Of a stretch of DNA of 64,000 nt, positions 1-14,934 are shown piece by piece (the stretch's first letter is position 1; each line of letters starts with the position of its first letter). A program made the translations under genes and the position numbers. The notes beneath the pieces are model-generated. The model was not told where the DNA came from and ran no database searches. It was given only the letters and a program-made list of their open reading frames with translations. Source of the stretch: Pseudomonadota bacterium (GTDB lineage Bacteria > Pseudomonadota > Gammaproteobacteria > Burkholderiales > Burkholderiaceae_C); assembly GCA_963205115.1 (NCBI GenBank), contig CAUJHV010000006.1:1-64000 (forward strand). Reading direction: 5' to 3'.

Positions 1-977
1 TTCAGCAGTTCGCCCAGCTTGTTCGGGTCGGGCCGGCGTTCGGGCAGGAAACCATAGGTGCCGCAGAAGGTGTTCTCGCGCTCCAGGATCTCGTCGTCGA
101 TCTCGGCCAGCTGCTGCGCCAGCACCTTGTTGAAATGCCGCACCTGCAGGTCGGTTACCTGCGCGGCCTGCGCCAGGTCGACCTGCTCCCAGCGCAGCTG
201 CATCGTCAGCAAGGTCAGCAGGTCGCCGGCCGCATAGGCCGCGTTGGCCTGGGCCATGTGCTCGTGGCGAGCCTGGCGTTCGGCATCGGTGGCGTCGGCC
301 GGCGTGCGGTCGGGGTGCAGCAGGGCGGCGAGCTTGCGGTAGACCGCGCGCACGCTCTGTGTGGCGCGCACGGCGTCTTCCTCGGCGCGCTTGGCCGCGG
401 CGGTCTTGCGTGTGCGCGGCTTGCGCGGCGATGCGGTCTCGGCGGCCGCAGCAACTTCTTCGGCCTGCTCGGCCATGCGTTGCTGGGTCTGGCGGATGAG
501 TTCGTCGACGCTGTCGGCCTGCACGTCCGACAGATCCAGGCCGGACTTCTGCGCCAGCCGCGCCTTCATTGCGTCCAGGTGCTGCTGGCGCTCGGTGTCG
601 TAGTCGATCGGCGAGACGCGGTTGTACAGCGCCTTCAACTCGGTGTCGGTGTGGCCGGCCTTGGCCAGCAAGCCGCGGCACAGGTCGCGGATCATGCGGT
701 CCAGCGTGTCACGTTCCATCTGGCTCCAGCGCACGCCCAGCACCAGCTGCTCCAGCTCGAAGGCCCACGTGCGCCGGCCCTCGTCCAGGCGCTTGAGCAC
801 CGGGCCGATCTGCGTCTCGTGCGCCTGCGCGAAGCGCGGCAGGCCTTCCTGCCAGGCCTCCAGCCGCTGGCGTGCCTTCTCGATGCGCTCCAGCAGCGAG
901 CGAAAGCGCTTGTGCTCCGGCGAGAGCGCCTGCGCGGCAGAGCCCTGGGCGAGATCGAGGGCGGTCTTGGATACCAT
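1..977 (-). CDS. J-domain (DnaJ-like) protein, C-terminus cut by window edge
   Basis: This reading frame is open from an ATG at 977 to the left edge, so at least 325 residues are present and the stop lies outside. Residues 210-255 resemble a J-domain core ([14 protein letters not shown] with the HPD tripeptide at 221-223, then a helix ending [13 protein letters not shown]). J-domains stimulate Hsp70 ATPases. The first ~200 residues are helical and charged, with a Lys/Ala-rich linker at 185-200, and match no domain I recognise. The J-like segment is internal rather than N-terminal, as in several uncharacterised proteobacterial 'molecular chaperone DnaJ' proteins. The client is unknown. It is divergent from the aldo/keto reductase pair, leaving 66 bp between them. 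Confidence 0.75.
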   Translation of the reverse strand, partial: MVSKTALDLAQGSAAQALSPEHKRFRSLLERIEKARQRLEAWQEGLPRFAQAHETQIGPVLKRLDEGRRTWAFELEQLVLGVRWSQMERDTLDRMIRDLCRGLLAKAGHTDTELKALYNRVSPIDYDTERQQHLDAMKARLAQKSGLDLSDVQADSVDELIRQTQQRMAEQAEEVAAAAETASPRKPRTRKTAAAKRAEEDAVRATQSVRAVYRKLAALLHPDRTPADATDAERQARHEHMAQANAAYAAGDLLTLLTMQLRWEQVDLAQAAQVTDLQVRHFNKVLAQQLAEIDDEILERENTFCGTYGFLPERRPDPNKLGELL

Positions 978-1043
978 GGGGTGAAGTGTCGCCGACCCTG
1001 CGGCACGCCCTATGGATACCGCCCTCACGTCTAAGGACAACGC

Positions 1044-2054
1044 ATGAATCTGCCCACCCGACGCCTGGCCGGGCGCGACGTTTCTGCCATCGGCCTGGGC
1101 TGCATGAACATCAGCCACGCCTACGGCAAGCCGCCCACGCCCGAACAGGGCCGGGCCGTGCTGCACGCGGCGCTGGACGCCGGTGTCACGCTGTTCGATA
1201 CGGCCGCGCTGTACGGCTTTGGCGCCAACGAGTCTCTGGTCGGCCCGGTGCTCGCACCGCACCGCAGCCGCATCCTGCTGTGCAGCAAGGGCGGCATGGC
1301 CGGCGAGACATTTCCAGATGGCGTCAAGCGTGTGATCGACGGCCGGCCCGAGGCCATCCGTCGCCACTGCGAGGCCAGCCTGAAGCGCCTGGGCACCGAC
1401 CACATCGACCTGTACTACCTGCACCGCTGGCACAAGCAGGTGCCCATCGAAGACTCGGTGGGCGAGATGGCGCGCCTGAAGGCCGAAGGCAAGATCGGCG
1501 CGCTGGGGCTGAGCGAAGTCTCCGCGCCGACGCTGCGCCGCGCGCATGCCGTGCACCCCATCGCCGCGGTGCAGACCGAGTATTCGCTGTGGACACGCAA
1601 CCCGGAGATCGCCGTGCTGCAGGCCTGTCGCGAGATCGGCGCGGCCTTTGTGGCCTTCAGCCCGGTGGCGCGCGGTGTGCTCACCGCCGAGCCGCCGCAG
1701 CCCGAGGCCTTCGATCCCAAGGACATCCGCCGTGCAATGCCGCGATTCGAGGCTGCGAACTACCCGGCCAATCTGCAACTGGCGCAGGCGCACCGCGCGA
1801 TCGCCGCCGAGGTGGGCTGCTCGCCCGCGCAGCTGGCGCTGGCCTGGCTGCTGGCGCGCGGGCCCGACGTGCTGCCGATTCCCGGCACCACGCGCGTCGA
1901 TCACTTGCTGGACGACTTGGGCGCTTGCCGGGTGCAGCTGGACGCGGCTGTCGTGCAGCGCCTGGATGCCCTGTTCGACCCCAGGGTCATCAGCGGCCTG
2001 CGCTACAACCGGCAGAGTCTGTCCGAAGTCGATACCGAGGAGTTCGCCGCATGA
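1044..2054 (+). CDS. Aldo/keto reductase
   Basis: A 336-residue NAD(P)H-dependent oxidoreductase of the aldo/keto reductase superfamily, a (beta/alpha)8 barrel reducing carbonyls to alcohols in the cytoplasm. The catalytic tetrad is readable: D52 and Y57 in [10 protein letters not shown]82 in LLCSKGG, and H127 in DLYYLHRWH. The C-terminal cofactor loop ([13 protein letters not shown]) is also present. The length is normal for the family. Its stop overlaps the start of the next reductase by four bases (ATGA), so the two are translationally coupled. The substrate cannot be told from sequence. Confidence 0.9.
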   Translation: MNLPTRRLAGRDVSAIGLGCMNISHAYGKPPTPEQGRAVLHAALDAGVTLFDTAALYGFGANESLVGPVLAPHRSRILLCSKGGMAGETFPDGVKRVIDGRPEAIRRHCEASLKRLGTDHIDLYYLHRWHKQVPIEDSVGEMARLKAEGKIGALGLSEVSAPTLRRAHAVHPIAAVQTEYSLWTRNPEIAVLQACREIGAAFVAFSPVARGVLTAEPPQPEAFDPKDIRRAMPRFEAANYPANLQLAQAHRAIAAEVGCSPAQLALAWLLARGPDVLPIPGTTRVDHLLDDLGACRVQLDAAVVQRLDALFDPRVISGLRYNRQSLSEVDTEEFAA

Positions 2055-3031
2055 TCTACCGCCGCATGGGCCGTTCCGGCCTGAAGCTCAGTGTGCTGTC
2101 GCTGGGATCGTGGGTGACGTACCACAACCAGGTGGACGTGAAGTCGGCCGTGGAGATGATGGCCGCGGCCTTCGATGCCGGCGTCAACTTCTTCGATAAC
2201 GCCGAGGTGTATGCGACCGGCCACAGCGAAGAGATCATGGGCCTGGCGCTGAAGCAGCTGAAGTGGCCGCGCCTGAACTACGTGGTCTCGTCGAAATTCT
2301 TCTGGGGCCTGGACCGCAACGGCGACGCCGTCAACCGCAAGGACACGCTCAACCGCAAGTACCTGATGCAGGCCGTGGACGGCTCGCTGCAGCGCTTCGG
2401 CCTGGAGCACCTGGACGTCATCTACTGCCACCGCGCCGATCCGCATACGCCGGTCGAAGAGACGGTGCGCGCGATGAACGACCTCATCGTGCAGGGCAAG
2501 GCCTTGTACTGGGGCACCAGCGAGTGGAGCGCCGACGAGATCCGCGCGGCCTGGATGGTGGCCGACCGCTACGGCTGGCACCGCCCCGTCGTCGAACAGC
2601 CGCAGTACCACCTGTTCCACCGCCAGCGCGTGGAGAAGGACTATGCGCGGCTGTACGAAGACTGCGGCATCGGCCTGACGACCTGGAGCCCGCTGGCTTC
2701 AGGCCTGCTCACCGGCAAATATGCGCAGGGCATTCCCGACGGCAGCCGCGGCGCGCTGGAGAGCATGGCCTGGATGCGCGAGGGCCTGACCAACCCGCAG
2801 AAGAATGCGGCCGTCGAGCAGCTCAAGCCGCTGGCGGCCGAACTGGGCGGCAGCCTGGCGCAACTGGCCATCGCCTGGGCCGCGCACAACCCGCACGTCA
2901 CCTCGGTGATCACGGGTGCCTCGAAGATCGGCCAGTTCCAGGACAACCTGGGTGCGCTGGAACTGCTGCCGAAGCTGACGCCCGACGTGATGGAACGCAT
3001 CGACGGGCTGACCGCGACGCTGGCGCGCTGA
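2051..3031 (+). CDS. Aldo/keto reductase, Kv-beta-like branch
   Basis: A 326-residue second aldo/keto reductase. The tetrad reads D49 and Y54 ([11 protein letters not shown]), K82 (VVSSKFFWG) and H127 (IYCHRAD). The sequence [21 protein letters not shown] and the segment [11 protein letters not shown] recall the voltage-gated K+ channel beta-subunit/YghZ branch, which differs from the branch of the upstream gene, so the pair is not a simple recent duplication. The ATG at 2051 overlaps the upstream stop. The two are probably one transcript. The physiological substrate is unknown. Confidence 0.9.
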   Translation: MIYRRMGRSGLKLSVLSLGSWVTYHNQVDVKSAVEMMAAAFDAGVNFFDNAEVYATGHSEEIMGLALKQLKWPRLNYVVSSKFFWGLDRNGDAVNRKDTLNRKYLMQAVDGSLQRFGLEHLDVIYCHRADPHTPVEETVRAMNDLIVQGKALYWGTSEWSADEIRAAWMVADRYGWHRPVVEQPQYHLFHRQRVEKDYARLYEDCGIGLTTWSPLASGLLTGKYAQGIPDGSRGALESMAWMREGLTNPQKNAAVEQLKPLAAELGGSLAQLAIAWAAHNPHVTSVITGASKIGQFQDNLGALELLPKLTPDVMERIDGLTATLAR

Positions 3032-3169
3032 AGCGGCGTTCGGCGGCCCGCACGGACGCTGGCGCCGAATCGCTTGACTTGTCCTGATGCGTGCCGCGTG
3101 CGCGCCCGCCTGCGGGCCGTTGCCGGCGGGGCGCGGGGCCGGCCCGCGGCCCGCGGCCCGCGCCGCGTC

Positions 3170-4417
3170 TTACCAGCTGACTTCGCGGTCGGGCGTCGAG
3201 CCGATCTTGTGGATCGACAGGTCGGCGCCTTCGTACTCTTCTTCCTGTGTCAGGCGCAGGCCCATCGTGGCCTTCAGGATGCCGTAGACCAGGCCGCCGC
3301 CGATCAGCGCCCAGACCACGCCCATCAGCGTGCCGATCACCTGCGCGCCCATCGTCACGCCGCCCAGGCCGCCCAGCGCGGTGCTGCCGAAGATGCCGCA
3401 GGCGATGCCGCCCCAGGCACCGCACAGGCCGTGAAGCGGCCACACGCCCAGCACGTCGTCGATCTTCCACTTGTTCTGCGTCAGCGTGAACATGAAGACG
3501 AAGATGGCGCCGGCCACGCCGCCGACCACCAGCGCACCCGCCGGGTGCATCACGTCGGAGCCCGCGCACACGGCCACCAGCCCGGCCAGCGGGCCGTTGT
3601 AGGCAAAACCCGGGTCGTTCTTGCCCATCAGCACGGCCACCAGCGTGCCGCCCACCATCGCCATCAGTGAGTTCACGGCCACCAGGCCCGAGATCTTGTC
3701 GATGGTCTGCGCGCTCATCACATTGAAGCCGAACCAGCCCACGGCCAGGATCCACGCGCCCAGCGCGAGGAAGGGGATGCTCGACGGCGGGTGCGCGCTC
3801 ATCATGTGCCGGCCTTCGCCGTCCTTGCGGTAGCGGCCGCGGCGCGCGCCCAGCAGCACCACGGCGGCCAGACCGATCCAGCCGCCCACCGCGTGCACGA
3901 CCACGCTGCCGGCGAAGTCATGGAATTCCGCGCCCGTGGCGGCCTTCAACCAGGCCTGGATGCCAAACGCCTGGTTCCAGGCGATGCCCTCGAACAGCGG
4001 GTAGATCAGGCCCACCAGCGCGGCCGTGGCGATGAGCTGCGGGCCGAAGCGCGCGCGCTCGGCGATGCCGCCGGAGACGATGGCCGGAATGGCCGCCGCA
4101 AAGGTCCGCAGGACGAAGTACTTGACGAGCTCGTAGCCGTTCTTCGCGGCCAGGGTCTCGGCGCCGACCATGAAACCGGTGCCGTAGGCCACCGCATAGC
4201 CCACGAAAAAATAGGCGATCGTGGAGACCGCGAAGTCCACCAGGATCTTGACCAGTGCATTCACCTGGTTCTTCTTGCGGACCGTGCCCAGTTCCAGGAA
4301 GGCAAAGCCCGAATGCATGGCCAGCACCATGATGGCGCCCAGCAAGATGAACAAGGCATCGGTGCCTTGCTTGACCTGATCCACGTACGTCTCCTCGAGG
4401 GTGGTTGTGCGCGCCAT
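3170..4417 (-). CDS. amt: Ammonium transporter (Amt/Rh family)
   Basis: A 415-residue integral inner-membrane channel for ammonium/ammonia. The family signatures are clear: FAFLELGTVRKKNQVN, HDFAGSVVVHAVGG around residues 166-179 (first pore histidine of the twin-His pair) and WPLHGLCGAWGGIACGIFG (second pore histidine). I place the start at the ATG at 4417 (MARTTTLEETYVDQ); the frame is open another 42 codons upstream, but that stretch is Arg/Pro-rich and unlike the family. There is no cleavable signal before the first membrane helix. No glnK PII gene precedes it, which is the usual partner. It faces a convergent aldo/keto reductase pair and is divergent from a flavoprotein gene. Confidence 0.93.
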   Translation of the reverse strand: MARTTTLEETYVDQVKQGTDALFILLGAIMVLAMHSGFAFLELGTVRKKNQVNALVKILVDFAVSTIAYFFVGYAVAYGTGFMVGAETLAAKNGYELVKYFVLRTFAAAIPAIVSGGIAERARFGPQLIATAALVGLIYPLFEGIAWNQAFGIQAWLKAATGAEFHDFAGSVVVHAVGGWIGLAAVVLLGARRGRYRKDGEGRHMMSAHPPSSIPFLALGAWILAVGWFGFNVMSAQTIDKISGLVAVNSLMAMVGGTLVAVLMGKNDPGFAYNGPLAGLVAVCAGSDVMHPAGALVVGGVAGAIFVFMFTLTQNKWKIDDVLGVWPLHGLCGAWGGIACGIFGSTALGGLGGVTMGAQVIGTLMGVVWALIGGGLVYGILKATMGLRLTQEEEYEGADLSIHKIGSTPDREVSW

Positions 4418-4587
4418 CGGTGCGTGTGCACCGGGTTTGCGTTGGAATGCACCGCCTTCAAGCAAAGCCTGTGCCTGAAGTGGTGCGGGCCGCCCAGGGC
4501 CGTGCGCACATCTTTGGTGCCTGATGGCCATGATGAGCACCATACGCGTGCATTCTGGGGTCGGCGCCAGGCAGCTACAGTCGGCCA

Positions 4588-5931
4588 GTGACAGACCACT
4601 CCCCGAATCCGAGCGCCGCGCAGGCGGCCGTCTCCATGCCCGCGCCGTCGGCGGTCCCCCACGCCGCGCAGGTGGCCATCGTCGGCGGCGGCCCCGCCGG
4701 GCTGATGGCCGCCGAGGTCTTGCTGGCGCAGGGCTTGCGCGTCGACCTGTATGACGCCATGCCTTCCGTGGGCCGCAAATTCCTGCTGGCCGGCAAGGGC
4801 GGCCTGAACCTCACACACGCCGAGCCGCGGCCGGGATTTGACCGCCGTTACCGCCAGCGCACCGACGCCGTCTCGAGCTGGCTCGACCGCCTCGATGGCG
4901 ACGGCATCCGCCGCTGGGCCGAGGGCCTGGGCATCGGCACCTTCGTCGGCACGTCGCAGCGCGTTTTTCCCACCGACATGAAAGCCGCGCCGCTGCTGCG
5001 CGCCTGGCTGCACCGCCTGCGCGCGCAGGGGCTGCGGTTACATGCGCGCCACCGCTGGCTGGGGCTGGACGAAGCCGGCGCGCTGCGGCTGGCCTCACCC
5101 CTGGGCGAGCAGCGCGTGACCGCCGACGCGGTGCTGCTGGCGCTGGGCGGCGCGAGCTGGCCGCAGCTGGGCTCGGACGGCAGCTGGGTCGCCGAACTGC
5201 GGCGACTGGGCGCCGACATCGCGCCGCTGCAGCCCGCCAACTGTGGCTTCGACGTGCGCCGGCCCTCGGGCGACGGCGGCATCGGCTGGAGCGAGCACCT
5301 CGCCTCGCGTTTTGCCGGCGCGCCGCTGAAAAACGTGGCCCTGGCCTGGACCGGCAGCGACGGCCAGCCGCAACGCCGCATCGGCGAAGCGGTGGTCACA
5401 CCCGCCGGCCTGGAAGGCGGTGTCGTCTACGCCGCCAGCGCCGACCTGCGCGACACGCTGGCGCGCGACGGCCATGCCGACATCCACTGGGACCTGCTGC
5501 CCGGCCGCGACCTCGCGTCGGTGGAAGCCGAATGCCGCCACCCGCGCGGATCGCGTTCGATGTCCTCGCATCTGCAGTCGCGGCTGAAGCTCACGGGCGT
5601 GAAGGCCGCGCTGCTGCGCGAATGCACCCCCGCGGGCAGTTACGACGACCCCGCGCGCCTGGCGGGTTTCATCAAGGCCTTGCCGGTGCGGTTGGCCGCC
5701 GCGCGGCCCGTGGCCGAAGCCATCAGCACGGCCGGCGGCGTGCGCCTGGAATGTCTGACGCCCGACTTGATGCTGCGTGCGCGACCGGGGCTGTTCTGTG
5801 CCGGCGAGATGCTGGATTGGGAAGCGCCCACTGGCGGCTATCTGTTGACCGCATGTCTGTCGACCGGGCGCGTGGCGGGTGAGGGCATCGCGCGCTGGCT
5901 GGCGGCGCGGGGCGCTGCGGCGCCGGCCTGA
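4588..5931 (+). CDS. HI0933/BaiN-family flavoprotein (PP_4765-like)
   Basis: A 447-residue FAD-binding oxidoreductase. An N-terminal Rossmann fingerprint [15 protein letters not shown] (residues 29-43) is followed by the family motif [16 protein letters not shown]. The C-terminal TAGGVRLE and [26 protein letters not shown] segments are typical of the PP_4765 (TIGR03862) flavoproteins, whose reaction is not established. Translation is assigned from a GTG at 4588; an internal ATG at 4636 (residue 17) would still leave the FAD fold intact. The gene stands alone, between the divergent amt and a convergent sensor kinase. Confidence 0.88.
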   Translation: MTDHSPNPSAAQAAVSMPAPSAVPHAAQVAIVGGGPAGLMAAEVLLAQGLRVDLYDAMPSVGRKFLLAGKGGLNLTHAEPRPGFDRRYRQRTDAVSSWLDRLDGDGIRRWAEGLGIGTFVGTSQRVFPTDMKAAPLLRAWLHRLRAQGLRLHARHRWLGLDEAGALRLASPLGEQRVTADAVLLALGGASWPQLGSDGSWVAELRRLGADIAPLQPANCGFDVRRPSGDGGIGWSEHLASRFAGAPLKNVALAWTGSDGQPQRRIGEAVVTPAGLEGGVVYAASADLRDTLARDGHADIHWDLLPGRDLASVEAECRHPRGSRSMSSHLQSRLKLTGVKAALLRECTPAGSYDDPARLAGFIKALPVRLAAARPVAEAISTAGGVRLECLTPDLMLRARPGLFCAGEMLDWEAPTGGYLLTACLSTGRVAGEGIARWLAARGAAAPA

Positions 5932-5958
5932 GCGCCGGCGCGACCGCCAGCGCGCAGG

Positions 5959-7875
<1,917 letters not shown>

Positions 7876-8092
7876 CTTGATCTGGGCATTCGAACCGGTC
7901 CGAGAGCCTAGGGCCGCACGCGCCGCGACAAAATCCCGAAGTGCAGCCCTTGGCCGGCTCAGACTTCACGGCCTGCGCGCGCCCGTACGCACGCGTAACA
8001 GCCCGTAGGCGCGGAAACCCCGCCCTGTTCCCCCGATACACTGCGCCGCTTCTTCGATACCCCGCGGCTGCCCCGGCGGCCGCCAGAGCGTC

Positions 8093-10455
<2,363 letters not shown>

Positions 10456-10459
<4 letters not shown>

Positions 10460-12669
10460 ATCCCGCCCGGCTGCTGCCCCTGGCCCTGGGCCTGGCGGCA
10501 CCGGCCTGGGCGCAGCCGCTGCCGGCTGGCGGCGGCCCGGATGCACCAGGCGCGCCGCAGCGCATCGAGATCCGCGGTGAGGCCAACAGCGACAGCGAAC
10601 GGCGCCGCCGCGACCCGGTGGCCAAGACAGTGGTCGGCCGCGAAGAGCTGGACAAGTACGACGACCCCAGCATCGCCGACGTGCTCAAGCGCCAGCCCGG
10701 CGTGCAGCTGCAAGGCGGCAACCCGCGCATGCGCGGGCTGGGTGCGGGCTACACGCTGGTCCTGATCAACGGCGAGCCCGCGCCGCCGGGTTTTTCTCTG
10801 GAGAACCTGCCGCCGTCGCAGGTCGAGCGCATCGAAATCGGCAAGGGTCCCAGCGCCGAGCACAGCACGCAGGCCGTCGCCGGCACGATCAACATCATCC
10901 TGCGCCAGGCGCCGCGGCAAAGGCAGCGCGAGCTGGGCCTGCGCCTGGGCTACAACCGCTTCCGGCCGACGCCGGGCCTGCATGCGACCTGGGGCGACCG
11001 CGTCGGCGACCTGAGCGTGTCCCTGCCGCTGAGCGCCTACCAGTGGCACGGCGGCACGGCCATTGCGAGCCAACGGCTCACGCGTGACGCCACCGCGGCG
11101 CAGGGGCTGCAAGCGCTGGCGGTGGACGCCTTCGATCACTGGTGGGGCGGCGGCATGTCCTTCGGGCCGCGGCTGAACTGGCGCGTCAGCGATGCCACGT
11201 CCGTGGAGTGGGCGAGCTTCGTGCAGCGCAACGAATTCCGCGCCTCGAGCCGTTATCAAACCGACGTGGTGTCGGGCACGGCACCGGTCAGCGTCGACGA
11301 CCAGGGACGCAACGCCGGCAGCTGGCAATCCGCGCGCACGGGTCTGACGCTGAACCGCCGATTCGCAGACGGCGCCCGGCTGGAAGCGCGCGTGGGTGCA
11401 CAGGCCGTGCAGCTGCGCTCGGCCACGCAGATGGACGGCCGCGATGCCGAGGGCCGGCTCACGCTGGTGCGCGACACGCACGTGGAGAACCGCGAGCAGT
11501 CCCGCAGCAGCAGCGGCAAATTCACCCAGCCCTGGCGCGAGAACCACACGCTGGCGATGGGCTGGGAAGTCGAAGCCAAGTGGCGCACCGAAGTCCGCAG
11601 CGTCGTGGAAAACGGCGCCTCGCAGTTGGCGGACTTCGAAGCCCGGCCCTTCGAAGCACAGGTCCGCCGGATGGCGGCCTTCGTGCAGGACGAGTGGCAG
11701 ATCACGCCGACCTGGGCCACGTATCTGGGCCTGCGCGGCGAGACCATCGAGATGCACAGCCAGGATACGGGCGCCGCGGCCATCCGCTCGCGCAGCCAGG
11801 TGCTCACGCCCGTGCTGCACTTGACGCACAAGTTCGATGCCGCCGGCCGCGACCTGCTGCGCGCCAGCCTCACGCGCAGCTACAAGGCGCCGGAGCTGAC
11901 CGCGTTGCTGGCCCGCCCTACGCTGAACACCAACTACCCGACTGGCGGCGCCAATCCGCCAAGCGCGCCGGACCGCATCGGCAACCCCGCGCTGCGCCCG
12001 GAACTGGCCACCGGCGTGGACCTGGCACTGGAAAAATACCTGCGCAGCGGCGGCGTGCTGAGCGTGGGTGTGTTCCACCGGCGCATCCAGGGTCTGATCC
12101 GCAGCCGCATCGAGCAGCAGACGGTGAGCTGGTCTGCTTTCCCGCGCTGGGTGTCGCAGCCGGTCAATCTGGAATCGGCGACGAGCACCGGCCTGGAGCT
12201 CGAACTCAAGGGCCGCGTCGACGAGCTCTGGCCGGGCGGCAACGCGCCGCTGCCTGCCGCGATGAATGTGCGCAGCTCGCTGAGCATCTACCGATCGTCG
12301 GTGCGGGACATCCCCGGGCCGGATAACCGTCTGGATCAGCAGCAGCCCTGGTCGATGACGCTGGGCTTCGACCACAAGCTGGCCGGCACGCCGCTGGGCA
12401 TTGGGGCAAGCCTCGCATTCACGCCGGGCTATGCCACGCAGCTGACGTCCGAACAGCGCCGGCTGCAGGGCCGCTCACGCAGCCTGGACGCCTATGTGGC
12501 CTGGACGGTGAGCCGCGACCTGAGCTGGCGCCTGTCGGCCAGCAACCTGCTGCACAGCGTGAATGCGGTGCGCCAGGAGACGCAGGAAGCCGGCGGCGCG
12601 CTGCTGTGGGACGAGACGACCCGCGTGCAGCGCGCGCAGTGGAACCTGGGGCTGAGCCTGAAGCTGTAG
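10456..12669 (+). CDS. TonB-dependent outer-membrane receptor
   Basis: A 737-residue outer-membrane transporter. A short Sec signal peptide (residues 1-20, cleaved after AWAQ) precedes a plug domain (~45-150: [26 protein letters not shown], then [27 protein letters not shown]) and a beta-barrel ending in the C-terminal aromatic-type strand ([10 protein letters not shown]). The start is a TTG at 10456 overlapping the tex stop (TTGA). It is the only start that gives a signal peptide, and no classical TonB box is obvious. The substrate is unknown; siderophores, cobalamin, metals or sugars are all possible. It converges on opgH. Confidence 0.88.
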
Positions 12670-12720
12670 AAGCGAGCGCGGGCCGGGCCCGCCTCGCGGT
12701 CCGGCCCTCCGGCCTGTACC

Positions 12721-14931
12721 TCAGGCCGACTCGAGCAACAGAGCGGCCTTGTCGGCCTCTTCCTGCAGCGCACGTTCCACGGCCTGCAGGGCACGTTCGC
12801 GCAGGGCGTCGTCGATGGTGCGTGCTGGTGGTTCGCTGACCGTCGGCCGCGACCGGGCGACGCTGCGCGCCGCGGCGAGCCGCTCGGCCTGCGCGGCCGC
12901 CAGCGACTGCGCCTGCAGCACGGCGGCCATCCATTGCTGCTCCTGCCGCACGTGTGCAGGCAGCTCGGGTGTCAGGCCGGTGCGCGGCATCGCCATCAGC
13001 GAGGCCACGGCCATGACGCCCAGTGCCAGCGCCAGGCGCGGACGTGCGGCGATGGCCGTGACTGCGGCCGGCGCGATGCGCGGCGGCGGCATCAGGTCGG
13101 CGAAGCTGCGGTTTTCCGACGCACGCGCCAGCGTCCGCGGCGGACGGCGCGCTTCGGGGTTCCACATCAGGCCGGCACGTTCGGCCCACATGCCCAGGCG
13201 CGGGCTGGCGCTGGCCACGGCCTGCGGCACGGCCAGCAGCAGCGGCAGCAGCACTGGCCACCAGGCCGGCGACGAGGCGACGGCCGGGCCCAGCAGCAGC
13301 GCCGCGCCGGCCAGCGCCGGGAAGGTCAGGGGGCCCAGGCGCGACAGCGCATCACGCCACGCCAGCCCTTCGGCCTGGCGCGAGGGCGACTTCCAGACCA
13401 GCTTCAGCCCGGTGAGCGCGCTGATCACGAACAGCGAATGCGCCAGCATGCGCACGGGTGCCTGCAGCGCCGAGACCAGCGCCTCGGCCACGCCGCCGGC
13501 CATCAGCCGCAGCGACCCGCCGAAGGCCTGCTGTTCGCCCTTGACGATGACGGCGCCGATGCCCAGCACACGCGGCAGCAGCAGCAGCGCCAGGGTCAGC
13601 AGCCACAGCGAGGGTGCATGGCTGGCGCCGCCGGCCGCGCCCAGCAGCATGAACAGCAGCCACATCGGTGCGACGCCATAGCTGAAGGCCGCGGTGGCGA
13701 ACATCACGCGGTGCACGGGACGCCAGCCGGGTTCGGCCACCAGACGCGCGTTCTGCATGTTGCCCTGGCACCAGCGGCGGTCGCGCTGCAGTTCGTCCAG
13801 CAGGTGCGGCGGGTTCTGTTCCCAGCTGCCGCCCAGCGTGGGCACCAGCCAGACCTCGAAGCCGGCGCGCGCCATCATCGCGGCCTCGACGAAGTCGTGC
13901 GACAGGATCTCGCCCGAGAGACCGCCGCGCCCCGGCAGCGGCGCCAGTGCGCAGTGCTGCATGAAGGGCGCGACGCGGATGATGGCGTTGTGGCCCCAGT
14001 AGTGCGAATCGCCCAGTTGCCAGAAGGCCATGCCCAGGCTGAAGAGCCGGCCGGTGACACGGTGCGCAAACTGCTGCGCGCGGGCGTGCAGCGTGCCGTG
14101 TCCGCAGGGCTGCGGCAGGGTCTGGATGATGCCGGCGCGCGGGTGTTGCTCCATCAGCCGCACCAGCGAGACCAGCGTGTCGCCGCGCATCGTGCTGTCG
14201 GCGTCCAGCACCACCATGTAGCGGTAGTCGCCGCCCCAGCGGCGGCAGAAATCGGCCACATTGCCGGCTTTGCGCTTCACGCGCCGGCGGCGCCAGCGGT
14301 AGAACACACGCCCGCCGGCCAGCGTGGGGTCGTCGCCCATCATCTCGCGCAGGCGTTCCCAGGCGCGCATCTCGGCCGCGCGCAGTGCGGGGTCTGCCGT
14401 GTCGCTGAGCACGTAGAAATCGAACAGGTTCAGGGCACCCGTGGCGGCCACGGATTCGCAGGTCGCGCGCAGCCCGCCGAAGACGGTGGCGATGTCCTCG
14501 TTGCAGATCGGCATGATGACCGCCGTGCGCGCATCCCGGTGGATGGGCCGGTGGTCGTCGCTGGGCGTCATGGCGTGCGGATCGCCGCGCCACAGCACCC
14601 ACGCGCCCATCAGCGCCGTCGCAAAACCCGCGCCCACCCAGGCCATCAGCAGCGTCAGCATTGCCGTGTAGCCCCACCACGTGGCCGACAGCGAATCCGG
14701 GCGCCCGTTCCACTGCACCGCCAGCGCCGTGGCGGCCAGCAGCCCCACCAGGGCCAGCAGCGCGCGACGGCGCGCGCGGGCCACCGCCGGCCAGGCCGCC
14801 GCTTCGGGTGCCTGCGGCGCCTCGAAACGCATGCCGGGCCACAGCGCGAAGAGCAGGCCGCGGCCCAGGCCGAACCAGGGTGCGGGTCGCATCGGCGTGC
14901 GGCGCACGCGGGGTGCCGTGGGGTGATTCAT
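12721..14931 (-). CDS. opgH: Glucans biosynthesis glucosyltransferase H
   Basis: A 736-residue inner-membrane GT2-family glucosyltransferase that polymerises the backbone of osmoregulated periplasmic glucans from UDP-glucose. Visible motifs are PICNEDIATVFGGL, the metal-binding DADST (in MVVLDADSTM), the acceptor segment ending ILSHDFVEAAMMARAG, and the QxxRW-type QRDRRWCQGNMQN. Membrane segments flank the catalytic domain (two near 60-110 and several at ~415-600). The length is shorter than the E. coli enzyme (847) but in family range. It is second in the opgGH operon, three bases after the opgG stop. Confidence 0.95.
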   Translation of the reverse strand: MNHPTAPRVRRTPMRPAPWFGLGRGLLFALWPGMRFEAPQAPEAAAWPAVARARRRALLALVGLLAATALAVQWNGRPDSLSATWWGYTAMLTLLMAWVGAGFATALMGAWVLWRGDPHAMTPSDDHRPIHRDARTAVIMPICNEDIATVFGGLRATCESVAATGALNLFDFYVLSDTADPALRAAEMRAWERLREMMGDDPTLAGGRVFYRWRRRRVKRKAGNVADFCRRWGGDYRYMVVLDADSTMRGDTLVSLVRLMEQHPRAGIIQTLPQPCGHGTLHARAQQFAHRVTGRLFSLGMAFWQLGDSHYWGHNAIIRVAPFMQHCALAPLPGRGGLSGEILSHDFVEAAMMARAGFEVWLVPTLGGSWEQNPPHLLDELQRDRRWCQGNMQNARLVAEPGWRPVHRVMFATAAFSYGVAPMWLLFMLLGAAGGASHAPSLWLLTLALLLLPRVLGIGAVIVKGEQQAFGGSLRLMAGGVAEALVSALQAPVRMLAHSLFVISALTGLKLVWKSPSRQAEGLAWRDALSRLGPLTFPALAGAALLLGPAVASSPAWWPVLLPLLLAVPQAVASASPRLGMWAERAGLMWNPEARRPPRTLARASENRSFADLMPPPRIAPAAVTAIAARPRLALALGVMAVASLMAMPRTGLTPELPAHVRQEQQWMAAVLQAQSLAAAQAERLAAARSVARSRPTVSEPPARTIDDALRERALQAVERALQEEADKAALLLESA

Positions 14932-14934
14932 CGT

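Noticed and set aside
5920..5941. GCGCCGGC/GCCGGCGC hairpin at the end of the HI0933-type flavoprotein gene
   Set aside because: The 8-bp stem is real, but such GC palindromes are common here by composition and no T-tract follows, so I did not call a terminator.
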